DNA from: Lineus longissimus
Lineage: Eukaryota; Nemertea; Pilidiophora; Heteronemertea; Lineidae
Direction: 5' to 3'
Length of the DNA stretch: 64,000 bases
Assembly (NCBI RefSeq): GCF_910592395.1
Contig: NC_088323.1
Coordinates: 6,448,001 to 6,512,000 of the forward strand
The translations under genes and the position numbers were made by a program. Below are positions 46,848 to 56,390 of this stretch, one piece after another (within the stretch, counting starts at the first letter, position 1; every line of letters starts with the position of its first letter). Under the pieces are notes generated by a model that saw only the letters and a program-made list of their open reading frames with translations, was not told where the DNA came from and did no database searches.

Positions 46848-47946
46848 ATGGGGTCTGGATAAGTTTAGTTTGGTTCAGCAATTATTGTATTCCTCATCCC
46901 TTTGTACAATACAGGGTGTGGTCTATTTGTCAAGCAGTTGTCGGGTTGAGAAGCCGACGGGCAGGCGCGAATTGAAATTTTGACAAAAAATGCCCGCAAA
47001 TTCAACTCTTGAAATGCATTTTATGCTGGGACATATCGCTAGAATCAAACAGCAACCTGAGAGATACTATTTTGCAGGGGTACCGTGTGTCCAAGAGCAC
47101 GTGGTTGAGAGATAATGAACAACACTTATGTTTTTACTATGAACGCTAAAGTCTAACTGTTTATTATAACGAAGTTTCATGGGTCGAAGGACCGGTGGAT
47201 AATAGTGCATGCAGATGATTGGTTAACCTGTAGTAAGTAGGCGGAGCTTAATCTAAGACAAGTTGCAGGCTGTTCGTGACATTCAGATGATGTGACCTAT
47301 ATTCTTTAGGGCTATTGCGTTGTGTTTATTTAGAACCGTTAAAACCATATGCTTTACGCTTGAAGTGCAAGTGATAAGAAGTTAATCACAAGAACAGATG
47401 GCTGTAATATCATAAGATACGTCTTGAGGCTGGAGGTCAAAGTAAACAATCTGAGAACTAGAATCTATACTTAAAGTGAATACCTCACCAAACATGGCAA
47501 TACTCAAGGGGCTAACTTATTGTCAACCAAACCAATCTCAAACTTATTAATTCACAAATTGCAATTAAAGTAATCATGACACAGTCTACAGTAATTAGTT
47601 GCATTTAAACGAACTAGCATATACCCGTGGCGCGGGCTGTTCGAGGTATAAAAATCGGATTGTGTGGGTGCTGGTATGTTGTGGGTTTGGTGTAAATGGT
47701 GTGCTGGTTTGTGAGTAAAATCTCCGGGCGTTATCTATATTTACGTCAATGGCGACAGTGGTATATTGATATTGATAGATGATATGTTACTCAGAGTCAT
47801 AAAATTTCCACTGTTTTTCTGTGTAAAATGTCTCCAGTGTTGTTGTTGTTGCTAACAGTAAACTATGATGCGGCCTTACTGGAATTCCCTACTTACTTAT
47901 ACTTCTAACAACAACAACAAACAACTACTGCAACTACCAACTGGAA

Positions 47947-48615
47947 GACATTTTTTCCTGCACCTTAGAGGCATAGTCGATTAATATTCATACTAATTTA
48001 TATTCATGACGTCATTCTCAATTTTCATTGGTTCTTCCAAATTAAGGCTCGACGAATGAGCATCGATGACAAGTCTTCCGGCAACAAAAACACGTGCTTA
48101 GCGCAATGACAGTTCAGAAACATTTAGTATAGGGTAAACCATAATGAATGTAACAAAATGAATGTTTTGGATTGTATATAATGGTCCGTATATCATGGTC
48201 CATTGGTCCAGGGCCATGATGAGGGGGGGGGGGGGCACACCCCTCTTTTCCCAAATCTGCATGGAAAACATGAGGTCTCAGGGAGGAGGGGGGGGGGGGG
48301 CAGTTCTCAGCCCACACTATTATTACAGAAATGATGGTCTAGTGCTTCGTGCCACACACTGAACTTGCATGCAATTTCATACGACCGTATGACCTCCTTC
48401 ATTCGATCTTTATCTTTAGAATACTCATGAACTTGAATAAGACCATGATATAAAGAAATATCATGATCCCAATAGGCCTGCCACTGAGGCTGAATGACAG
48501 GCTCTTCCGCCATTTTGAACTCCAGCGAAAAATGTGACAGATAAACAGTTCCACGTGTGTATCTATTTTTATAACTATGTCACGTGATGCCTCTAAGGTG
48601 CAGGAAAAAATGCCT
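47947..48615. mobile_element. Inverted-repeat element with 28-bp termini
   Basis: GACATTTTTTCCTGCACCTT at 47947 and its complement AAGGTGCAGGAAAAAATGCC at about 48596-48615 form near-perfect 28-bp terminal inverted repeats. The interior has two poly-G tracts (around 48222-48236 and 48286-48300) and no coding region. Flanking duplication is not clear. Confidence 0.65.
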
Positions 48616-49189
48616 ACCCTACCAACTACTGTACATGATGTGATCATGAAAACTGGACTACAAAATGCATGATATTGTCGCAATGACTTTATTCAAAGTA
48701 CTCAAACATACCTATTAACCTCCCTTGTGTAAAACTACATCATGCCAGTTGATAATGGATGACAGTAGAGGTAAAACCAGGCTTATTAAGGCGTTCAACA
48801 CTAAGTGCAACTCGTCAATTATAATAGTGATGATATAATAGTGATAGAAGCGAAAAATTATAAACAATGTCACAATTTGCATAAAATGTAGAATATCAGT
48901 ACCAGATAAAGAATATATAGACGTATTTAAAGAGAGGCGTATATAGTGTCTTTAAAAAGCAATTAATGTCAATCTTAAACGATCACTTGGTTATTGTCAT
49001 TAAGTAAATCCAATGCTCCTTGAGCAAAGTTCTTGCCCATGCAGTCCTTTAGCTTATTCCTCGCTTTTTCAGCGGCTTTGCGGACCAGTCGTGGCGACTG
49101 CGTGTTTGTATTATTTGACAAATCCAAGTTAATTTGATCATTTTGCAGCTGTAATTGTTCGTCAGTTTCACAGCACTTAGAATGGACCT

Positions 49190-49513
49190 CTAAAGGTCTA
49201 AAGGGTAGAGTTTGGTTATCGGCCGGTTAGTGATTCCTGTGTCCGTTTTGATCACTGCTGATCTTACTAGTCCATCATTTCCATGATTGAGTTTTTGTAC
49301 CACTGCTAGTTTCCAACGAATGCGCTTGTCATTGTCCGAGTGTATTAGAACAACATCTCCCGTCTTTATAACATTGTCAGTTTTCCCATTGTTAAACTTT
49401 GATTTTGCGTGTTGTTCGCGAAAGGCAAGCAGATACTCGACGCAAGGGCCCAACGCGCCGCGTAGCGGCAAAAAATCGAAGCTGGCGAAACATTTATAAC
49501 GGGTCACCGTCAC
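49190..49513 (-). mobile_element. BEL/Pao retrotransposon remnant (Pol C-terminal domain)
   Basis: A 107-codon frame resembles the C-terminal domain that follows integrase in BEL/Pao Pol proteins (DUF5641 type): LLAFREQHAKSK, TGDVVLIHSDN, RWKLAVVQKLNHGNDGLVRS and TNRPITKLYPLDL. No protease, reverse transcriptase or integrase core is found nearby, so this is an isolated fragment. It has no counterpart in copy 2. Confidence 0.8.
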
Positions 49514-49930
49514 TTATTATTGGACTTATAGCGCATTTACGGGGTTGCAACTATTTTGCTTTATAGTGTCACCAGGAAAGAAAAGCATGCGACCTAACGC
49601 CGATCTATTTGTATAAAGTGATAATTGGAAGGTATATAGTAGGAAATATCAATAAAATAATCATTCCATGTCGTCTTTTGAGGGCATTTTTGATTGTAAA
49701 AAATATATGTGTACGTCACCGGAGTCTCTGCAATGATAATTTTATCACAGCAGTCTCGCGCAAGTAGAAGTTCTTCACTTCACTTATTTGTCTGGCGCAC
49801 AGCCAGACGTTTTCCATTACGATTTCACTATGTTTGACCAGAAGGAGCAGTGCGCGAGATATGCTAATGAGCAATCTTCCCTCGCTTGAGTTTCGGAAGA
49901 ATGTTCCATATCGCGCTAAGCTGACCACTG

Positions 49931-50206
49931 CTGACCGGAAGAGGCTAGAGAAGCAGGTCCAGGACAGATTGCCGCGAAAATTTATAAATAGTTTGGGAAG
50001 CTGGCTTGACATCCTGACAAATCCGGCCATCGATCACTCGATATGTGGCCTCGATATGTTTACTCCCTCAATCAGAAAGATGCGTAAGGAGTAGGCCCTG
50101 TTTGCAAGAGGATGCTGCAAGAGGATGTTATAAGTTTCCCGAACTATTTATAAATTTTCGCGGCAATCTGTCCTGGACCTGCTTCTCTAGTCTCTTCCCT
50201 GCTGAC
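49931..50206. repeat. Inverted repeat with ~68-bp arms
   Basis: Left arm 49931-49999 and right arm 50136-50206 are near-perfect complements (AGAAGCAGGTCCAGGACAG... against CTGTCCTGGACCTGCTTCT), separated by about 136 bp. An 86-codon ORF (49834-50094) overlaps the left arm; its product is not recognised. Confidence 0.8.
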
Positions 50207-50576
50207 CATGACAGGCGTGCATTGGACTGGTACAGGTTGGAACTGAACATTGAATATGCTGGTGGTGACGCTTTCTGATGAAAAGTTGGTCGTGACTGAT
50301 GCAGTATCCTTGGACTTGATTGTCATATTTCTTCCAAATCAACCACTGAAATTGTTTTTTTAAAAGTGGAAATTATCATTTGATTATATTTCAAATTACA
50401 TATATTGTATACAGATTTTTTTATTGTGAATTTTGATAAAATGATAACATGAAATTTTGTCTTCTCTTTTTTGAAAGCCAGCACCTATACTACTTTGCTG
50501 TCTTCACTTCCAGACAGGGTCCTTACGCTGGACAATAACCAAACTTTGGCACGCGGTTAGTCCTTACCCTTTATCG

Positions 50577-50944
50577 TAAAGCCGCACGTACACCACCTGA
50601 AAATGGACCACCAATCTTGGTTCGCGAACCAATACCGCACCATCGAAAATCCACCAAGCGCGTACACCAGCGCTGCAGCTAGTTATAAAATCCAGCAGCA
50701 GACGGCGCGCAAACAATAAGCAGAAAGCGCCATTTCGAAAGCTCCGCCTGTCGCCGAACCATCTAACTAGCTAATTGCCGATCCATTTGCGCGTACACCA
50801 CGACAAAGCCGAGCTTTTAACAAGCCGGGCAAATTCGCCCGGCAATTTGAATCGGCAATGGATTGCTGAACCAATTTGTCGCGGCAATGTGGTGGTGTAC
50901 GTGCAATTGGTCAACCAATATTTCGTGGTGTACGCGCAGCTTAT
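50577..50944. mobile_element. MITE with CGTACACCAC termini (~368 bp)
   Basis: Left end TAAAGCCGCACGTACACCAC and right end, complemented, TAAGCTGCGCGTACACCACG form terminal inverted repeats. Several internal GCGTACACCA motifs recur. A rearranged fragment lies at 38.7-38.9 kb. Confidence 0.75.
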
Positions 50945-52507
50945 GGTACTATGGTTAAGAGTATCGTCAATGCAAGTTAACAAAATTCAAGACTTGTTGA
51001 CAAACCAATGGTATATCGTAACACAAATCACGATAATTATTCAAAAGCCTCACTCAAAAATACAACGCGTAACTATCATTCGAAGATTCGACTTGTAAAG
51101 AAACACTACTCTGCATATAAGTCACGAACAAAGATCGCGTCAATGTATACATGCTTCCCGAAATTGGTGGCTTGCATTGGAACTAACTTTTTCCCCCTTG
51201 TCCGTCATTAAAGGCATTCAAGTGTGTTGGTCAACCATGACTATTTCCTTTGTCCCTCCACCATAAGGCATAGTTTCCCCTTATGACATCACTATTTCGG
51301 ACACTCAACGCCTCATTTCTGGAAAGGTGTATAATGCTATTGATCCATATTATTGAAAATGGCATAAGGGTCGACAGCAGGTGTTAAAACCACAATACAT
51401 AGTGCCCTTTTGTTGCGGTGGACCTTTAGTGAGTGAGTGAATCAATTTGCTCAATACGTTTGCCATTTGGGTAGGCTGTCCGAAAGTTAGGACCAATCAC
51501 ACTACGTCATTTCCGATCGAGGATTGTAAATTCTTTCCAGTCAGGGATTTTAAATTTTGAGGTTTGTGTGAGGTAAGCATATTGGCGGGGAGTTACAATA
51601 CGGACGTAGTGGACTGGCCTCCCCCTGAGATCCAAATATGATGACGTGGACATTTCGGGGGATTGGCAAAAACTCCGTAATTGAATTATCTATTTCCACG
51701 CATTTATCAGCGCTTCAACACGGCAGGTCACTAAAACGGGATCTCTAATAATTGCATCTCTGTTTCCCCGGCCCGTGGCAGTATCTGCGCTTCCAGACGG
51801 CAGGTTGCCAACGCTAGCGGGGTCACCAATAAGTGGATCTCTATTTCCCCCTGTCCACTATCAGCACTTCAACATGACTGATCTCTAAAGGATCCCGGAA
51901 TCCATCAGTCTCCAACTGTCAGTCAGGGCTATGGAATATGCTCTTGCTCTTCAATTTCTCTTCTTCTCCCCGATCCACAGTGGTTGCATCCTGAAGCCCA
52001 GGCAACACTCGGCACTAATCGACCGTGTAACGTGTGCGAGGGGAGGTGGATACGACTGACCGGATTTTCGAGGATGCGGTGGTTGGGCTTATGATACGTT
52101 GCAGAACGAGACACAATTGTTGATTATGTTGTGATCGTTCTGCTCTCTTTTTCATTTTTTTTTCTGATATAAACTGCGTGTCGTCTTGTGATATCAAGAG
52201 CACTATATAGTCACACTCAAGTGGTGTAAAGTACATAGTCGAATCTTTGCCACAAAAGTGATTAAATACCCTTACACAAAAGAGCCCTTTGTTGTTTCTT
52301 ATAACCCATACTCTGTCCGACGACTATTTTCCTAAACATACAAAAGGGATTTTAGTATTAACGCTTGCACTTCTCCTTCTTTCGCAAAACACATGTACAG
52401 TACGCGTGTATATCCCGACGACAAATAATATTGACCTTGCTGATTTTTCAGTGTGGCCATACATATGACGCAATCATGCGTATTCCTATTAGATCTACAT
52501 TGTTGAC

Positions 52508-52549
52508 ATGGAAACTGCAGAAACAATTATCACCTCGCTGATTGCCTGG
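52508..52549 (+). other. Candidate upstream coding exon of FkbM copy 2
   Basis: Acceptor GATTTTTCAG ends at 52451. ATG at 52508 opens 14 codons (METAETIITSLIAW) to a good donor GTAAGA at 52550. It joins in phase 0 to the exon beginning 52908 (GACGATTACACCATG), extending the protein by 18 residues. Confidence 0.5.
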
Positions 52550-52614
52550 GTAAGACGCATATCGCGCTCCTCAAACAGCAGTAAATTAGAAGCAGTAGTC
52601 ATCTGTTTCCATAG

Positions 52615-52744
52615 GGTAGAATCGGGTAATTGTAGCCCCAGGTTATTTGTAGCTCCTGCATTGTTTGATGCATGGGGATATCAATCAATATCATAGGCAG
52701 GGCCGGCTACAATTAAACCGGGGCTACAATTACCCCGTTCTACC
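52615..52744. mobile_element. 130-bp MITE with GGTAGAA...TTCTACC termini
   Basis: GGTAGAATCGGGTAATTGTA at the left is mirrored by TACAATTACCCCGTTCTACC at the right, arms about 31 bp. A shortened copy is at 45509-45578 in the paralogous position, so the insertion predates the duplication. Confidence 0.75.
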
Positions 52745-52919
52745 TTATATCTATATATAAATACTGAGCTAAGCGGCTGTGATATCAGGCCCGTGTACTC
52801 GTGGTCTGCCAAAGTATGTGAACAGTTCATTGCCCAAATGTGGGTTTTCTCGGAACACCTAACCACCTTTATTTTTTGTTTGATGCATTGTCTTTCTATA
52901 ATTTCAGGACGATTACACC

Positions 52920-53873
52920 ATGACGTCATTCTCAGTGGTCACGTACGTCCGAACCATGTCCACAAGGCGGCGCTACGTGACAATGGCCCTCCTCCTTTCA
53001 CTGTTCCTCGTCATAGTATTAGCTTCAATCAACAACTACTCCGCATCACACGTAGTACCAGCATCACCTCTGCCGCTGAAACAAGATGCCTGTAAGATTG
53101 TTGACATCAAAACCGTGGATACCTCTGCAAACTTTGACTGCGTCGATTTCTACACTTGGAAAGGAAAAACTCCAATTTGTATTTACGACACTTCTTCAGA
53201 TGCATGGGTATCGAAGAGTTTAAAAGAAACCGGAAAATGGGAGTCCTACATGACAAATAAACTGCAAGAATTCCTGGCCTCGGATCCCGATTTGCATTTA
53301 ATTGACGTTGGAGCAAATTTAGGTGTCTTCACATTGACCGCGGCGGCGAATGGCCGCACTGTGGTCTCAGTTGAACCACTCTGGGATAATGCCGTCCGTC
53401 TGTCCAAGTCCATCAAGCTTGGGCACTTTGAGGACCAGGTTACTATTGTGAATAACGCGGTATCTAATGGTTACTTAAAAGCCACATTCTTCCGTCCGTT
53501 CGAGAACGCTGGAGGGTCGCACATCATTACTTTGAGTGAAACGGACAACCGTAAGGACACCGTTGATACGATTCTCATGGACAACCTTCTTGAAGTTGTA
53601 ACATTCAAAAAAGCTGTTATGAAAATGGATATTGAGGGACACGAAATATGGGCACTAGAGGGCGCACATAGACTGTTTGAGGAGGTGGATATTAGGTATT
53701 TGTTCATAGAGTGGCCAGGAATCAGCAAAACCAGTGCCGTCCAAGGATTGGTGGACTTTTTGACGCGACGGAACTACTTGGCGTACACGATCTCGGGGTC
53801 GCGATTGAGGATGTACGGCTGGCCATTCAACCATGCCTGGCCTGAGAACGTGATGTGGGTGAAGCAGGTGTGA
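52920..53873 (+). CDS. FkbM-family SAM-dependent methyltransferase, type II membrane protein, copy 2
   Basis: 317-aa paralogue of the copy at 45784-46737, about 96% identical in protein. It keeps the anchor (22-37), DVGANLG (129-135) and MKMDIEGHE (234-242), so it should be active. By eye the two CDSs differ by 12 amino-acid-changing and 8 silent substitutions; seven of the changes fall before residue 96, in the cytosolic tail, anchor and stem, and four at residues 200-216. The SAM-binding core is unchanged. The exon begins at 52908 after TATAATTTCAG, and an upstream exon at 52508-52549 with a consensus donor joins in frame. No AATAAA is seen within 800 bp downstream. Confidence 0.9.
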   Translation: MTSFSVVTYVRTMSTRRRYVTMALLLSLFLVIVLASINNYSASHVVPASPLPLKQDACKIVDIKTVDTSANFDCVDFYTWKGKTPICIYDTSSDAWVSKSLKETGKWESYMTNKLQEFLASDPDLHLIDVGANLGVFTLTAAANGRTVVSVEPLWDNAVRLSKSIKLGHFEDQVTIVNNAVSNGYLKATFFRPFENAGGSHIITLSETDNRKDTVDTILMDNLLEVVTFKKAVMKMDIEGHEIWALEGAHRLFEEVDIRYLFIEWPGISKTSAVQGLVDFLTRRNYLAYTISGSRLRMYGWPFNHAWPENVMWVKQV

Positions 53874-54690
53874 GTCTTAAACGGGTTGACAATTCGGAAA
53901 AACGAAATCCGAAATGAAGGGAACTCAGACAGGAGCAAGGGGTTCAAATTGGTAGTCTTCAGGCGACTTGAAGCACAACTGTAAAAAGGGGTCTGGATAA
54001 GTTTAATTTGGTTCAGCGATTATTATATTCCTCCTCCCTTTGTACAATACAAGGTGTGGTCTATTTGTCAAGCAGTTGTCGGGTTGAGAAGCCGACGGGC
54101 AGGCGCGAATTGAAATTTTGACAAAAAATGCCCGCAAATTCAATTCTTGAAATGCATTTTATGCTGGGACATTTGCTAGAATCAAACAGCAACCTGAGGG
54201 ATACTATTTTGCAGGGGTACCGTGACTCATTCGTGTTCCGCTGCCCGGCGATATCCGTCTTTATAGTGAACCACCAAGGATTTGGCATCAATATGATCCC
54301 GGGTACAGATTGGGAGGTTCAAGATGCCCGAGATCGAGACAGAGCCCAAAAAATATCCAACATTTAAACATACCGTAGTTATACTGAGAAAATTCTCCAC
54401 TTAGTTACTAGGTCTGCACTTCTAACATTACATAAGTGCGTTTTTTTCCTGTTAAATGCATTCGAAGAGTTATTTGTATTATCAACTGGCATCGTCAGCA
54501 GCCTATTGATTGTCATATTTCTTCCAAATCAACCACTGAAATTGTTTTTTTTTTAAAAAGTGGAAATTATCATTTGATTATGTTTCAAATTACATATTGT
54601 ATACAGATTTTTTCATTGTGAATTTTGATAAAATGATAACATGAAATTTTGTCTTCTCTTTTTTGAAAGCCAACACCTTTACTATTTATC

Positions 54691-56390
54691 CGGAGCTTCA
54701 GGACTAAACGGAGTTCGTGTAAATTTGTAGAGAAGTTCTCTTCCAAGATTACCCTCCTCAGACGTCAGGCTGGACATAATTATAACAGAGGCCTCGGAGA
54801 TAGTCAATTTAGTAATAGTATGAGTACAACCCCATGCCCCGCCTATAGTCCCCCTTTAAAAACCATTGTTTGCGCTTGTTCATCCTCGGCACCCAGTGGT
54901 TTTCCATATGCTCCAGCTCTCGCTATTACATGGGACGTAGGAGTATCAAAAACCTGAAGCTCAGGATGGCGCTTGTTATGACTGCCATCACTACCGCCAT
55001 TTTGAATCCGCAGTGGTACGTGAAGTTATGACCGGAATTGCAGTGATTGATTAGCCCAAAATCAATCGATACACGGATCTTCATAAAACTTCATTCATAT
55101 TACTTGTTTATTTTAGAGACTTTTTGGCGTTTCTGTATTGCCTGAGTGACCGATCGCTCTGATATCTTCACCCACCTGTGATACATCCGGGATCTTTGTG
55201 TAATGAACCTCTGTGTTGGCAGAGAGTAAAATATCTTTCAATCTGAATGGAGAATGATATCCAAATTGTATATTCATGCGCTGATTTTTCAACTGCATTT
55301 ATAACTGATGTGTGGTAAAACTGGCCAATTAAACAGAGTAGTACCTCTTAATGAAATACAATAAAAAGATGGGTATGGAGCTATCTCTTAGTGCACATAT
55401 AACAACAGAACTGATAATCGCGGAAGAATTATTTCGGAGCAGGTGCGCGTCTAATTGGCAGTGAGGAGGACCGCTTCCGGTACGAAGAAAACACAACAAT
55501 TTTTGTTAGAAAAATGCACCAAAATCATTGATTTGCGTCACTGCCAGTGTTCAAAGGTATATGAAATTACAATATTAATGAAAAGCATTATTATGTCATT
55601 GCAGTTACTATGAACATGTCTATTGTCTATCACACAGTTTGAAAAAAACTGTGTTTTTGTGGACATTCCTAGCTTCTCCTCACCATTGCATTGTGATTGT
55701 GGGGTTGTGGATTCTTTGTGTACATTGTTTCCATGCATGGATAAACTTGGAGTATTACCAGCTGCCACCTATATCCGCATGGCCTGGGTAGGCCTGCTTG
55801 CATATGATTGTCTACACATCTGGTTGGTCTATGATGATACAGAATTTAATGTGTATGTCGCACTTGGAAGATTGGCGGGACAGACAATCACAATGGAAAA
55901 TATGCCCAAACGACCATGACAGCATTCGATTCAGTTAAGTCCGGCGTGACCAATCATTGTTCTACCCTCCAACATGGCTGAGTGTGAAAACCCTCCACAG
56001 ATATCATCGCATTCGGGGAAGAGGTTTAAGTTTAAGGAATTCATGGGGAACGTGTTTACAATCCCATAACTTCAAAGCTGGTCAAATAAAGATCTGCCTA
56101 GAGTGTGTGGTTTGAACCAGGGACCTCATGGCTGCGAGTTGAGTGTCCCAAACCACCAGACCACATTTTGATCCAGACGAGATTTTCCAGACGGGTGTTA
56201 CATATGTCCAGTTAACAAAAACCCAATACTTACACATGTGTTAATAACATACATGTATATGGCCTTTTCTAAGTTGCCTCCGGTGCAGGTACAAGATAAA
56301 AGTTTGTTTGTAAAATTAGGCAAATGATAACACTTATTCAATTATTTCATATTACTAATCTCAAATATTCTGTGTTTCTTTTCAGGCTGT
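54691..56390. other. Intergenic and TRIM-NHL 5' region
   Basis: It must contain the promoter and 5'UTR exon(s) of the TRIM-NHL gene, because an acceptor (TTTCTTTTCAG) ends just before its ATG. No 5' exon could be placed. A 98-codon ORF (55623-55919) has no recognisable similarity. Confidence 0.45.

Larger units (their letters stand above)
41270..50500. repeat. FkbM-locus tandem duplication, copy 1
   Basis: Segments 41270-41437, 43966-44780, 45511-47086 and 50314-50500 match copy 2 (51550-54690) in the same order and orientation. Interposed sequence in copy 1 comprises 41450-43965, the foldback insertion 44791-45500 and 47087-50313. Coding identity is about 98%. Confidence 0.85.
51550..54690. 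repeat. FkbM-locus tandem duplication, copy 2
   Basis: Same order as copy 1: 51550-51748, 51749-52605, 52606-54222 and 54509-54690. It lacks the foldback elements and the BEL/Pao fragment, so it preserves pre-insertion sequence for element B. Confidence 0.85.

Noticed and set aside
55623..55919. 98-codon ORF upstream of the TRIM-NHL gene
   Set aside because: No recognisable similarity, no splice or start evidence; could be chance in AT-rich DNA.
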